64,000 bases of DNA from contig PVNU02004100.1 of NCBI GenBank assembly GCA_003013855.2, positions 1,152,501-1,216,500 of the forward strand. The letters are read 5' to 3'. The stretch is from Liriodendron chinense (taxonomy: Eukaryota > Streptophyta > Magnoliopsida > Magnoliales > Magnoliaceae). The position numbers were made by a program, and so were the translations under genes. Positions within the stretch are counted from its first letter, which is position 1, and every line of letters begins with the position of its first letter. Positions 11,960-24,140 of this stretch are shown in pieces. The notes beneath the pieces were generated by a model. That model was not told the DNA's origin, did no database searches, and worked only from the letters and a program-made list of their open reading frames with translations.

Positions 11960-13442
11960 ACCAACAAAGTTGTGTTCTCACTCTTTCGAAGTTCTACACA
12001 GTATTTTCAATACTCGTTGTCCGATCGCCATGGCAGGAGGAAGAAAAAACAAAGGGAAAGCTCCCATGATGGCTGGGCCCTCTCAGCCCGATCTATGTAA
12101 CGAAGAAGAGGCCGTGTAGACACCTCTCCCACGCCTCACGTTGCCCTTGCCTTTCGGACAAGGGACTGGACGTTAGAGGTCCCACAATTGTGGGGCCATA
12201 CTTTTCGCCCTTGAGGAGAAGGTTGAGGGGATGATAGAGCGGTTAGGCTATATTAGAACCCTCTTAGAAGGATGAGCGCCTCAGTAGTCGCTTGGCTGAG
12301 AAGTCATTGCACATCAATCAACATGGTCAACTATCCCGCCGATAGCAGAGCAATTATGAATGCTGGACAGCGATGACGACTGTGTCAGCTAGGCTACTTC
12401 GGTTCGAGAACAAACCACGGCCAGGCTTGATGCATCCGATCTACACCATACGCTGGAGGAACAACGACAAGCCCAGAGAGACAGAGCCCTACAGCATGTC
12501 GCAGAGAGTAACGCCCCATGGGAGGCCAAGCTGCGCGAGCTCAAGGAGTGCCTCAACTCTGTCTGTCAGTACAGCTCTTACAGTCACCAGTACTAGTAAG
12601 CTAGCTACCAGTACAGCTCGCTCTTTAAGTCCACTAGCTATTAGAGTCCACTAGCAATACACCAGTAACGAAAAAGATAAAAAGTGACATCCAACAGGCC
12701 TACAAAGCTAAGGCCCCGATCTCTATCGACACCCTCGTCAAGTAGACCGAGTCCCCATTCACCGATGATATTATGATCGAGCAGCTCCCGAAGGTATTTA
12801 AAGTGCCCCAAATCAAGCAATACACAAGAGTGGTGGATCCCGCCGAGCACATGGAGTCGTTCCTTGTCTGGATAGAACTTCATGGTGCCAGCAGACCCAT
12901 CATGTGTAAAGCTTTCTCATTACCGCTGGCTGGCTCAGCTCGGATATTGTTTAAAAATTTAAAACCGAAGTCCATGAGTTCGTTTATACAACTTAACAAA
13001 GCATTCACCACATGGTTCATTGGGAATACGAACCCACGGAAGCATTCAACGTACCTTGTCTTGGTAAAGTAAACTGACGACAAGTCACTCAAGGACTACT
13101 TAGCTCGATTCAATACAGAAGTTATCCAAATTGAAGGTTTGTTTGACTAGGTGATGATTCATGCCATAATAGCCGAGTTGAAGCAGGGAAAATTCCTTTG
13201 GTCGATCGGGCTCGAACCATCATCCACCATAGCTAAGCTCCTAGACAGAGTTAAAAAATATACGGATGTTGAGGAGTTGATCAATTCTCATAAGACCAGA
13301 GGCAATTCGTCGAAGAAGATGAAGGCTAAGGAAGAATCTAACCACAAGCAACAGAAGGACGACCACAACTCGTCCAATCGAGGTAGTGTTCCCCGAGGAG
13401 TCAAGGCCTCATCTAGCCAATTTGAGCGCTATATGCCACTGA

Positions 13443-14463
13443 TGTAATGACCCAGGTTTTCGAAATAATTAAAATAACAATTTAATTAATTATTTAGTAA
13501 ATTACGTGATTTATTATATTGATAAATTAATAATAAATAATCCGTAAGGAATTAGTGTAGGACCTTTTTATTAAAGTTGCTCAAAATAAACCCTAGAACA
13601 GCATAGAAGTGTCAGATTTCTAAAAACTCACAAATTTACAAGAATTACGAAAATGCCATTAGTTAAACTTAAGTTAAACTGACGATTTTAAGTATGCCAG
13701 TTTTTTATGATCAGCTTCATGCAAAACTTCATATATTAGCTTAGGGGTACATTTTAGTCGTACACGTTGAATTTCAGCCCTCCGATCATCAAATAAATGC
13801 TCTAATCAGAAATTAGGCCATAAGTGGGCCATCGGACCTCAGATATGCCTCATTTTTGGTGTCATGGCTTAAAATCATGTGGCCTAACTGATGAGTGGTG
13901 TGGATTTTACATATACATCATTGTGGGACCCATATGCACTACGTGCACAAAACGCGCCCGATCAAACGCGCGTTGACTGCGTTACAGAAGACGGTATTCT
14001 TCCTCCCCGCGGCTGCAACAGCATCACACGCTGTCCGTCCAAGCAACACACGCCGTCTATCTGTGGGCCCCTTATGGAAAATCTAAGCCGTTCATTCTCT
14101 TCCTCTGCCCCACTCATGGAGTCCCCTTGATTCTTTTTTCACATTGGTCGTCCATCCGATTTTCTTCAAATCGTCGTCCGAATCAAAAGAGGCTAAGATC
14201 CAGACCGTTACTTTGCATGATAGCCTGAGTGCTGCTCTGTTAGAGTCGTGTGGACCCCACCTAGGTCTCCAACGTTTCACTTGTGGCTTTGTCTGTAAGA
14301 AACGAAAACGGAATCCTTAACTCCACGAACGTCGGTCCGGTTGTCTTGCCGCAAACACCAACTATCCAAGTCCATCTTGGACCATTCAAACTCATCTAAG
14401 GTATTGTATAAAACCCCCCTAGGTGTCGTTTTCCTAGAAGAGAAACGTAGAGAGAGAAGGTCG

Positions 14464-14519
<56 letters not shown>

Positions 14520-15953
14520 GTGTGTGTGGAGGGGAGGGTCCTATCCACCTGTTGCGGCTGCTGCTGTCAGACCCTCTTCTAGGAAGAAGAAGAAGAAAGA
14601 GAAGAAGAAAGAAGAAAGAGAAGAAGAAGAAGAAAAAGAAAGAAGAAAGAGAAAGAAATAAGGAAAGAAGGAGGGAACGAGTCGAGTGGTTGAGTTGGTA
14701 CACCAAGTTGACTCGCTGGTCATAGCACAGTTCGAGTCGAAATTTAAGTTTAAGTCCTCGTCACCACACATGTGAGTTTTATCTCGTATTATTTACTTCA
14801 TCTATTCCATTGATTTTATTTTCTAATTTGCTTTTCCATCTTACAAGAAGGTCTGATTTGGTTTAAATCTTGGTGTTGATGTGATTCATGAGTTTACATC
14901 GTGTATATTTGGAATTTTCTGTTTTATTTCAGATTTGATCAATGAGATTTCATGTGAATTTGGTAATCGAATAAGGTTGTTTATGTGTTAGTTGATTTTG
15001 AATTTTTCTTAGAAAAGGTTGGAAGGATGTATGAATTGTCTGAATTATTTAGAAAAGGGAGTGACATAAACCATGCATTCCATGAGATTGAGGACTCCAG
15101 TATATGATTGATTACTTGAGATAGTTTGGGTTGAGCACACGTGAGTATTGCAATAAACCGTTGCTCCATTGATCGAGGCCGGTTGGCTGAGCACCCAAGT
15201 GTGTGCGACAGACCAGCTACGCAGGCTAGGTGGAGGCTCCGTTGATCGAGGCCATTTGGGTGAGCACCCAAATGTGTGTAACAGATCAGCTGTGTAGGTT
15301 AGGCGGAGGTGTGGGACAGTTCGTGATCCGAGTTGGCTATGCCGCTAGGGACCGATGTTCCAGGATGATAGTGTTAACCAACTGGATGTTTGACTGATAA
15401 CAGTACTGAGATTTTTGAGTTATACTTGCATATCATGCATCATGTGCATGTTTAAAAGGTTTTGGTTGACGAAATTATCATTGGATTTGTAATGGGTTGT
15501 ATTTTAATGGTTAAGTAATTTTCTATATTGAATTATCTATGTTAAACTGTACGAGATTACTCACTGGCTTTTATAGCTGACGCAATGTTATGTGATTAAC
15601 CGTAGTGACAGGTGATGATTTAGAAGACTTCGAGGAAGCGATTCCAGATGAGGAAATACTCTAGAAGATTTTGAGAATGGATTTATTTTTATTTTAGTTT
15701 GAAAGTATTGATGTAATAAGGCTCGTTAGATGACCATTAGTTTAGATAGTTTGGGATAATGTAGTGAACTCATGAAACTATGATTTAATATTTCAAGTTT
15801 GGTTTATTTTAATTCTATATTTTGGGTGCCATGTGAATGGAAAAGAGAAAATTATCAGTTGAGAATGTGATGAGTTCATTCATTATTTACATAACACCCT
15901 TGATTTCGAGATTTGAGTTATATACTCGAGTGTCAAATTTTGGGGGCGTTACA
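13443..15953. mobile_element. Solo LTR of a chromovirus-type element, 2511 bp
   Basis: The insertion begins TGTAATGACCC and ends GGGGGCGTTACA, which are complementary LTR tips. It is flanked by the 5-bp duplication ACTGA at 13438-13442 and 15954-15958. Host gag reads straight across the insertion once it is excluded. No internal genes, PBS or PPT are present, so unequal LTR-LTR recombination left a solo LTR. A TATA-like TGTATAAAA lies near 14405, followed by purine-rich repeats. Confidence 0.9.
14467..14660. repeat. (GA)n and (GAA)n purine tracts
   Basis: An AG dinucleotide run of about 50 bp (14467-14517) and a GAA/GAAA-rich run (about 14578-14676) lie downstream of the TATA-like box of the solo LTR, where the transcribed leader would be. 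The long frames across these tracts are low-complexity artefacts. Confidence 0.9.
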
Positions 15954-16317
15954 ACTGAACACCCTTGTTGAGCAGATGTTCATGACAGTTTAAGAGAAGA
16001 AGATCCTCAAGTGGCCCGACAATATCGATCTTGATAAGTCCAAGTACTGCCTCTTTCATAAGGATCACGACCACAATATTGTCAACTTCATCGACCTGAA
16101 GAAGCAGATCAAAACTCTTATTCAGCAGGGTTTTCTACGAGAATTCGTCGCCCAAAGGCAGGACAACCAAAAGGCGATACCTCGACAGGAGCCACAGGAA
16201 GAGTGGATTAACAATGAACCAGTTGGGGAGATTTGTACAATTTTTGGTGAACCCACTGGAGACGACTCCAATAATGCTCGCAGGGCATATGCTCCAGAGG
16301 AATGAGCTACTGAGGAT

Positions 16318-16800
16318 TTGCACTTTGTCAACCTTATGAGTCGACTAAGTAAAGTGCCTAAGGTCGACTCGTGCCCCATTGTCTTTACTGAAGAAGATGC
16401 CAGAGGGGTTATCCACCCCCACGACGACTCGCTAGTAATGACCATGGTGGTCACCAACCAGAAGATGTTCCAGATGTTTGTTGACACTGGAAGCTCGACA
16501 GACATTCTCTATGCGTCGGCCTTCGACAAAATGAAAATCGACAGGGCAAGGTTCCAACCAGTGAAGACCTCATTGATCGGGTTTACTGGGGAGAACATCA
16601 TGCCAGAGGGAAGGACCACCCTTCCAGTCACTGTAGGGGAGGCACATCACTAGGTCCTCCTAATGGTAGATTTTGTAGTTGTGGACACGCCCTGGGTCTG
16701 CAATGCTATTTTGGGTAAGACCTTCCGTGAGAGCCCTAAAAGCTGTAGTTTTCATCTACCATCTGATGATGAAGTTCCCAGCTGATAGTGGGGTCGAAGT
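16318..16800 (+). pseudogene. Aspartic protease region of the Tat-type element
   Basis: The retroviral-type protease motif FVDTGSSTDILY is intact (about 16480-16515). It is followed by GFTGENIMPEG and, in a shifted frame after a stop at 16651, FVVVDTPWVCNAILGKTF, which corresponds to the flap-to-ILGR end of the fold. The D-T-G catalytic triplet is present but the frame is broken by the TAG at 16651 and a shift near 16720. Its role would have been to cut the Gag-Pol polyprotein. Confidence 0.75.
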
Positions 16801-17059
16801 TGTCAAGGGCGACCAGGAGGAAGCTCGGAGATGCTACATGATGGCCCTCCGAGGCAAGAACCAAGTATTCATGATCATGCAGGACACCTCTTTGGACCTT
16901 AGGAAGAGTCCTTGGATAGAGGCTTGCCCGATAAGGACCTGCTCACCATACCAATTATCGACAACAATCCGACGAGGATTGTGCAGATCGGATCCTAGCT
17001 TGATCCCGAGTTCCGCCAAGAGCTCAATAATCTTTTCAAAGAACATGTAGATGTGTTCG

Positions 17060-17423
17060 CCTTGATCTCACCAAGACATGCCTAAAATAGACCCGAATGT
17101 TATGGTCCACCAACTGAATGTGGACCGGATCACAAGCCAGTTCTCCAGAAGAGGTGACCATTCAATGCAGAGTGATACGCCGCTATCAACAAAGAAGTCG
17201 ACAAGCTACTCCAGGTCAGTTTCATCGAGGTCTACTATCCTGATTGGCTCGCCAACATCGTGTTAGTAAAAAAAGTAAATGAAAAATGGAGGGTTTGTGT
17301 AGATTACACCGACCTCAACAAGGCCTGCCTGAAAGATATCTTCCCCCTTCTGCAGATCGACCAGCTTGTCAACACGACGACAAGCTCTGCACTGCTTAGT
17401 TTCATGGACGCTTATTCCAGGTA
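17060..17423 (+). pseudogene. Reverse transcriptase, N-terminal part (Tat-type)
   Basis: The frame shows VKKVNEKWRVCVDYTDLNKA and then FMDAYSRYN, which are RT motifs 1 and 2 (the second normally DAYSGYNQI). It is cut by the chromovirus insertion at 17428/17429 and resumes at 27787. Upstream, 17060-17270 is out of frame but holds the connecting segment. Confidence 0.75.
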
Positions 17424-17428
17424 CAATC

Positions 17429-17956
17429 TGTAACACCCGTACCATAATTAGCCCTCCGTACGCCTCGTTTCCGAGCACGGCATACTCGGAACAGTCCAAA
17501 CCTGGCGAGTTTCGATCAGGCACCCTATTTTAGTACTGCAACGACCCGAGACTTGTACCCCGGCGACCGCGCGGACGCCACGACTCCAACGCCGCGCGGC
17601 ACGCTCCGTTTCGATAGCTAGTTTGAAAGATGCGTACTTGTGCACAAATCAAGGTGGGCCACGCTACACATACATGGTGTGATCCCCACTTGCACAAATC
17701 CCTAGGTTGTCCCATCAATCAATCAAACATCCTATTAATAAATCAAGCATCAATCAATCAAGTGTCTCATCAAGTACATCCTTCTCTCTCCTGACAAGTC
17801 AACTAAAGCCCATACCTCCATACCTCCCATGCCATCCTACTCCCCTCCCATGCTAGCCATCATCATTACATCACCTAAGAAACACCCCCCCCCAACACCC
17901 CAAACAATCTCACGTCCATAATTTCCAAGTTAGAAAGAGAGAAGAAGGAGAAAGAA

Positions 17957-17997
<41 letters not shown>

Positions 17998-18236
17998 AAC
18001 TAAGAAGAGAGAGAAAGAGAGATTAGAGGGAGGAACCAAGCTTGGAGGGCCCCAACCATCATACGGACCGTCCGATCGTCAACCCGACCTAATCCAACCG
18101 TTCATATTTCGAGGTGAGTGCAATGGGGACATAAACTCCCCGTTTTTCCTTATTTACCTTTCATTTTTTTTGGCCCATCTTGTGATGGGCAATCAGATGG
18201 ATGGGCTGGATCATCCATGAGTGGGCCCCACATACC

Positions 18237-18272
<36 letters not shown>

Positions 18273-18921
18273 TAAAGGAAAAAAGAAGAGGGCAGCACTG
18301 CCGCTGGACAGAGCGTCCAGGGAACGCTGTTGCACAGCAACGCCTAGGCTTTTTGGGCATTGACCATGGGACCACTCGTGGGCATTGCATCATTAGCATA
18401 TGACACTTGGCCATATAGGCCCCTTGCATTGCATAGCCTCGAGATGGCTAATGACATTCATAGACTTGGTAGTGTAGCCTGCCATCATTTCCGCTTACTC
18501 TGATATCTGTATACCCGCCATATGCATTCCGCACACACCACGCACTCTCTAAGCTTCATAGTAAGCTTATGCATGTTGTTTACGTGCAGGACATACTATA
18601 GAGCGATAGCCGTGAGACAGGGGCGTGCATTTGATCTTTCAGCTTTTAGTTATACATTGTATTTCCTTCTTCTGTAGCATTGTACTTAAAAGATTATCTT
18701 AGTGGATATGTGATGTGATGCTTTTTGGTTTGGTATACTTGTGTTTATGCTCATCTATATAAAAAAAAAGTTTACCCTGAAAATCCTCCTTGTGGGATCC
18801 CAGGATCGGAACCTGGCGTATGGAAGCTACGAGCCGAGAATGGGGTACTATGGAGGCTGTCGGCACCGGATTCGGCGGCTGAAAATTTAGTGAGCTCGGT
18901 CCCCGAGTTTGGGGCGTGACA
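17429..18921 (+). repeat. 5' LTR of the chromovirus (internally deleted)
   Basis: It is 1493 bp, against 4158 bp for the 3' LTR of the same element. The two align from both ends but the 5' copy lacks a 2.67-kb middle block. The join is at about 18382/18383, where CTCGTGGG meets CATTGCAT. A purine (GA)n tract (about 17957-17993) and an ATA/TAA run (about 18237-18267) are inside. Confidence 0.9.
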
Positions 18922-18926
18922 AAAGT

Positions 18927-18938
18927 TGGTATCAGAGC
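18927..18938 (+). other. Primer-binding site (initiator tRNA-Met type)
   Basis: TGGTATCAGAGC starts five bases after the 5' LTR end and is the usual plant initiator-Met primer site. Confidence 0.9.
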
Positions 18939-19155
18939 TTAACTTGGGAATACCTACCCACAACATTACATATCTACTAATAACCTTAGATTACCTACTT
19001 TGTACTATATAATTGCCAGGACCCCAGTCTTACTCACTTGCTTTGAACTTAGTTTAAAACTAGGATCCCATATTGTACGCCTTGAAATTCCGATTAACGT
19101 GTGTGCACTCACGAGTAACCCGATGCTAAGAGGATTCTGCCCTTTCCTATAGGAC

Positions 19156-20160
19156 ATGGCACCCAAGAGAGCCACCGGTAGGTAGGCATCTAGTGCGGGT
19201 ACATCCCGGACAGCCCCAGCTCCAGGCATGACTGCTGGTCAGTTCCAACAGATGTTGCATGCCATGACCTCCATGGTAGAGTGCCAAGAGAGGAGGTCAG
19301 CCGATACATCTGCCACATCAGAGTAGGATCGCGCCCGTTCCTTACTTAGGGATTTTAGGCAGATGGATCCCCCGCGTTTCTCGGGCGAGCCGAACCCGGA
19401 GGCAGCAGAGAGATGGAAGTCTAAAGTAGAAAAGATCTTTACCATTATGCGATGCACGACTGAGCTGCGAGTTCCTCTCTCTGTCTTCCTTCTTCAGGGA
19501 GAGGCCGAGCATTGGTGGACATTGATTACCCGCACAGTAGAGGCAAATTTTGAGTGGACCCGGGAGGATTTTGTGGACCGGTTTGACCGGAAGTTCTTCC
19601 CGGAGCATGTCCGTCAGCAGGGAGCATTAGAGTTCGAGACGCTGGTCCAAGGAGAGATGACCGTGTCACAGTACGAGGCCCGATTCGTTGAGCTGTCTCG
19701 ATTCACGACATATCTTGTGGACGATGCGAGGCAAAAGGCCCGTTGGTTCGAGGGCGGTTTACGCCTTGGCCTTAGGGGCCGTGTCGCAGGACACAAGCTC
19801 CCTATGTTTAAGGAGGTTGTGGAGCGGGCCTATATTTATGAGGCAGAGTGGGCCGATGCGCGGGGGATCTGCAGTCAAGGCGGAGATCGAAAGGGGAAGA
19901 GGAAGGCTCCTTCTAGTAGCTTCCGGCAGCAGCAGACTCAGGCACAGCAGAGGCATCGGGTTCGTCCATCCTTTCGACCGCCAGTAGCACCAGCAGCACC
20001 TCCAGCACCGTCCCAAAGACAGTTTGCAGGTGTTTGTTACTAATGTGGAGGGACAGGACACTGAAGACATGAGTGCCCCCACCCACAGCAGCAGCAACAG
20101 CCACAGCAGCAAAGGCAGCAAGCAGCAGAGACGACCGCAGAGGGGACAGACGCATCCCTA
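19156..20160 (+). pseudogene. Gag of the chromovirus
   Basis: The ATG at 19156 begins MAPKRATG and is in frame with the long open part 19363-20043. The core shows FSGEPNPEAAERW, then FLLQGEAEHWW and a DRFDRKFFPEHVR segment, as in chromovirus Gag. The nucleocapsid knuckle C-x2-C-x4-H-x4-C is intact in spacing at 20035-20076, but two of its codons are stops (TAA at 20041, TGA at 20062). Two more stops lie at 19183 and 19324. All four can arise by single C-to-T or G-to-A changes. A Gln- and Pro-rich tail follows. Confidence 0.85.
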
Positions 20161-20199
20161 GCAGACTCAGGACATGTTCTATGCATCCCAGCAGGATCC

Positions 20200-20640
20200 T
20201 CAGGCACCTAGGAGGAGTCGTTGATGGTACACTCATTGTCTCTGCATGCATAGCTCATGTTTTATTTGATTTTGACGCATCGCATTCTTTTGTATCCGAT
20301 GATTTCTGCTGATCTACTGGTTTGCCGTTAGAATCCGTGCGCGAGGGTTTGTCAGTGTCGACACCTTTAGGGAAGACCGCAGTATTAAGTTTGATCTATT
20401 CGTCTTGCCCGTCCTGGTAGGAGAGGTCTTTTTGCCCACTGACTTGTTTGTTTTACTGATAACCGAGTTTGATCTTATCCTGGGCATGGATTGGTTGTCC
20501 GAGTATCATGCCATAATAGACTGTTTTGTGAGAATGGTCACTTCCTTATACCCGACATGCCGCAATTTCAATTCGTTGTTGAGCCTAGAGGAGAACAATT
20601 ATCAGCACTGATGGCTTGTGCAATTGAGGAGCCGGTTGCT
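20200..20640 (+). pseudogene. Aspartic protease of the chromovirus, active site altered
   Basis: The region lies in a different frame from the gag knuckle. The active-site segment reads VLFDFDASHSF where the family has D-S-G. Both the second and third residues of the triad are changed, each explainable by one transition. FDLILGMDWLSEYHA downstream is the conserved C-terminal part of the fold. A TGA lies at about 20310. The enzyme would be inactive. Confidence 0.8.
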
Positions 20641-21950
20641 TTAAGCATCGACCACTTTCCGGTCGTTTGTGACTTTTTAGATGTGTTTCAGGAGATTCCA
20701 TGGTTGCCGCCTCGTCGGCATACCGAGTTCCAGATTGACCTTGTACTCGGTATCGCGCCAATCTTAAAGGCCCCGTACGGTATGGCACTGTTGGAGCTAC
20801 GAGAACTGCAAAAGAAGTTGGACGAGTTGCTCGAGCTAGGCTTCATCCGTCCGAGTAGGTTCACCGTGGGGAGCACCAGTACTCTTTGTGAAGAAGAAGG
20901 ATGGCTCATTGAAGGTCTGCGTGGATTACCGCGAGCTTAATAAGGTCACGATCAAGAACAAGTACCCGCTTCCGAGGATCGATGATTTGTTTGATCAGCT
21001 ACGAGAGGCGCAGTTCTTTTCAAAGATAGATCTGCGGTCCGGTTATCATCAAGTTCGTGTCCGGGAGGAAGATATCCCGATGACAGCTTTTAGGACGCGC
21101 TATGATCATTTTGAGTTCCAGGTCATGTCCTTCGGATTGACTAATGCGGCCTGCAGTGTTCATGCAGTTGATGAATGAGGTCTTCCGTCCGTATCTTGAC
21201 CAGTTTGTTGGAGTGTTTATTGACGACATTCTGATCTATTCGAGGACCCGAGAGGAGCATGAGCAGCATTTAGAAATCACCCTGCAGACTCTCCGCACAC
21301 ACCAACTCTATGCGAAGTTGGAGAAGTGCGAGTTTTGGCAGGAGGATGTGAAGTTCCTCGGTCATGTCGTGATGAGGCAAGGAGTAGTAGTGGATCCAAC
21401 CAAGGTTGATGCCGTGCATCAGTGGTGCCAGCCCACGAACGCGTCTAAGGTCCGAAGTTTTCTGGGGCTAGCAGGTTATTATCGTCGTTTCATTGAGGGC
21501 TTCTCTCGTATTGCTGCCCCGTTAACCAGATTGACTGGATCGTCTTACGTATGCACCAGTCCTCACTCTTCCCTCTGGGAGTGGATTCATGATTTTTACT
21601 GATGTCCTTGCGTATTGGCTTAGGTGCTGTCCTGATGCAACATGGCAGAGTAGTAGCGTATGCGTCTCGCCAACTCAAGGTCCATAAGCAGAACTACCTC
21701 ACGCATGATCTAGAGTTGGCAGCTATTGTCTTCGCACTGAAGGTATAGAGGCACTATCTCTATGGGGTCAAGTTCGAGCTCTTCTCTGATCATAAGAGCC
21801 TGAAGTACCTCTTTTTCCCAGTCAGAATTGAATATGAGGCAGAGGCGATGGATGGAGCTCCTGAAGGACTATGATTTCGATCTTCAGTACCACCCCGGCA
21901 AGGCTAATGTGGTGGCGGATGCCCTTAGCCGCCAGCCATGAGGCTTGGTG
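20640..21950 (+). pseudogene. Reverse transcriptase and RNase H of the chromovirus
   Basis: RT motifs occur in order: the KKDGSLKVCVDYRELNKVTI block (20888-20955), FSKIDLRSGYHQVRV (about 21018-21062), FQVMSFGLTNA (about 21117-21150) and, after a frameshift near 21150, FIDDILIYSR with the two catalytic Asp residues (about 21216-21245), then FLGHVV. The RNase H part is shifted again: TDVLAYWLRCCPDAT lies near 21600, and SRQLKVHKQNYLTHDLELAA about 21666-21725 is followed by a stop at about 21747. The end is marked by YHPGKANVVADALSRQP near 21890-21940. Confidence 0.85.
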
Positions 21951-22079
21951 GCACATATGATGGTGCAGGAGTGGAGGATGCTCAAGGATATTGCTGAGTA
22001 TGATTTCGAGCTAAGCCTACAGTCTTCCATCGCTCAGTTATCGGGCCTGTTGATTCAACCCTCCCTTGTTTCTAGGGTG

Positions 22080-23275
22080 ATCGAGGCTCATTAGACAGAT
22101 CAGACGTTAAAGGATTATTGGGAAGAGGTCCGCGTCAGAGGATCGGACAGACTGACAGATTGGGTCAGATGGTGGACTCCGTTTTCGAGGACGGTTGTGT
22201 GTCCCAGACATTTCAGAGTTGCGCAGAGATCTTATGAATGAGGCACACCGATCGAGGTTTGCTATACACCCTGGTTCTACTAAGATGTATCGTGATATGA
22301 GGAGGCAGTATTATTGGGCCTGGAATGAAGCGTCAAATTGCTAGCTTTGTGTCCGAGTGCGACACCTGTCAGCGTGTCAAGGCCGATCATCGAAAAGCTC
22401 TAGGACCCTTGCAGCCGTTGAGTATTCCGTTGTGGAAATGGGAGCACGTGACCACAGACTTTATTATGGGATTGCCGAGGACTGATCGCGGTCACGACGC
22501 CATCTGGGTTGTCGTTGATCGTCTGACGAAGTCAGCACATTTCCTTGCGATACGTGCATCATGGCCATTGCACCGGCTTGCAAAGTTGTTCATCGATGAG
22601 ATTGTGAGATTGCATGGTGTCCCGGTTTCGATCGTTTCCGACCGAGACCGGATATTTAAGTCGCAATTCTGGAGGAGTTTTCAAAAGGCGATGGAGCCTG
22701 CCTTGAAGTTCAGCACTGCATACCACCTACAGATTAACGGACAGACCGAAAGGGTCAACCAGATCCTTAAGGACATGCTCCGAGCTTATGTGCTGGATTT
22801 CTCAGGGAGCTGGGATGAGCATCTGCATTTGGCTGAGTTTGCATACAATAACAGCTACCAAGTGACCATTGGTATGGCACCTTTCGAAGCGTTGTATGGT
22901 AGACCTTGTAGGTCTCCCAGTTGTTGGACCGAGATTGGAGAGAGTCATCTCCTAGGTCTCGAGCTTGTGCAGAGGACATCAGAAGCTATCAATATTATCA
23001 GGCAACAGATGCGCACAGCTCAGAGCCGACAGAAGAGTTTTGCAGATCGTCGGCGTCGTCCCCTGGAGTTTGACGTTGGGGATCGTGTGTATCTCAAGGT
23101 CTCGCCTATGAAGGGCGTAGTTCGTTTTGGAACCAAGGGGAAGCTTGCCCCGAGGTTCATTGGACCCTTTGAGATCACTGGGCGCATTGGCGCCTGTGGC
23201 TTATCAGCTTGCCTTGCCACTTCAGTTGTCTGGCATCCACAATGTTTTTCATGTTTCAATGTTACAGAAGTATGA
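22080..23275 (+). pseudogene. Integrase of the chromovirus
   Basis: The zinc-binding part includes CDTCQRVK near 22358-22381, with its histidine half upstream of 22325 beyond a stop. In the open frame 22325-23275 (316 codons) the catalytic triad is present as D45 (TTDFIMGLP), D106 (IVSDRD) and E142 (GQTERVNQ), spaced 61 and 35 residues, which is DD35E. FADRRRRPLEFDVGDRVYLK is the usual C-terminal GPY/F lead-in. A frameshift near 23190 moves the chromodomain to another frame. This is the longest intact part of the element. Confidence 0.9.
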
Positions 23276-23498
23276 GTCAGATGTGGTTCCCGTGATAGAT
23301 TGGCAACCGTTGGAGGTTCGTGAGGATGCTTCTTACATCGAGCAGCCGGTTTGCATCCTTGACCGGAATGAGCAGGTTCTTCGAACCAAGGTCATTCCTT
23401 TAGTAAAGGTTCAGTGGAGTCACCATAGCGTAGATGAGGCATCGTGGGAGAGAGAGGCTGAGATTCGCGAGCGTTATCCCCATCTTTTCGATGAGTGA
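23190..23498 (+). pseudogene. Integrase C-terminus and chromodomain
   Basis: NVFHVSMLQKY is followed by EQPVCILDRNEQVLRTKVI, KVQWSHHSVDEASWERE and a final RYPHLF before the TGA at 23496. The W-x5-8-EASWE pattern is the chromodomain that directs chromovirus integration towards particular chromatin. The frame itself is intact from the frameshift to the stop. Confidence 0.85.
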
Positions 23499-23615
23499 TT
23501 GTATATGTATGTTTGTTTTCAGTTTGGTATATATGTAGTGACGAGATTCCTTTTACTTGTCAGCTTCAGTTAGTTTGACTTCATAGTATAAATTTCGATG
23601 ACGAGATTTTCTGTT

Positions 23616-23628
23616 ATGAGGGGAGAAC
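23616..23628 (+). other. Polypurine tract
   Basis: TGAGGGGAGAAC directly precedes the TGTAACACCC start of the 3' LTR and fits the plus-strand priming site. Confidence 0.8.
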
Positions 23629-24081
23629 TGTAACACCCGTACCATAATTAGCCCTCCGTACGCTTCGTTTCCGAGCAAGGCATACTCGGAATAGTCCAAA
23701 CCGGCTGAGTTTCAATCAGGCACCCAATTTTAGTACCAGCAACGATCCGAGACTTGTACCCGGCGACCGCGCGGACGCTACGACTCCAACGCCGTAGCGA
23801 CACGCTTCGTTTCGATACCTAGTTTGAAAGATGTGTACTTGTGCGCAAATCAAGGCGAGCCACGCTACACATGCATGGTGTGGGCCCAACTTACACAAAT
23901 CCCTAGGTTGTTCCATCAATCAATTAAACATCCCATTAATAAATCAAGCATCAATCAATCAAGTGTCTCATCAAGTACATCCCTCTCTCTCCTCACAAGT
24001 CAACTAAAGCGCATACCTCCCATACCTCCCATGCCATCCTACCCCCCTCCCATGCTAGCCATCATCATTACATCACCTAAG

Positions 24082-24082
<1 letters not shown>

Positions 24083-24129
<47 letters not shown>

Positions 24130-24140
24130 AAAAAAAAAAA
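24083..24140. repeat. Poly-C run followed by poly-A run
   Basis: About 36 C (24084-24119) pass directly into about 21 A (24120-24140) inside the 3' LTR. The 5' LTR has only a short CCCCCCCC run at the equivalent place. Lengths of such tracts are error-prone in assembly. Confidence 0.85.

Larger units (their letters stand above)
12030..16304 (+). pseudogene. Gag of the Tat-type element, split by a solo LTR
   Basis: The likely start is the ATG at 12030. The retrotransposon gag core is visible at 12773-13090, with a DPAEHMESF motif, then CKAFSLPLAGSAR and LNKAFTTWFIG, which is the usual Tat pattern. The frame goes on to a lysine-rich segment up to 13442 and resumes at 15954 after the inserted solo LTR. 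The nucleocapsid-side segment there reads KWPDNIDLDKSKYCLFHKDH, the plant Tat C-x2-H region. A stop in that segment and others upstream, together with a TGA near 16304, show that it is inactive. Gag would form the particle that packages element RNA. Confidence 0.75.

Noticed and set aside
14434..14706. Ser/Leu/Phe- or Arg/Glu/Lys-rich ORFs
   Set aside because: They are frames across (GA)n and (GAA)n tracts in the leader of a solo LTR.
14685..14745. tRNA-like boxes (GGTTGAGTTGGTAC and AGTTCGAGTC) inside the solo LTR
   Set aside because: Spacing is roughly right, but there is no acceptor-stem pairing or A tail, and the segment lies within a delimited LTR.
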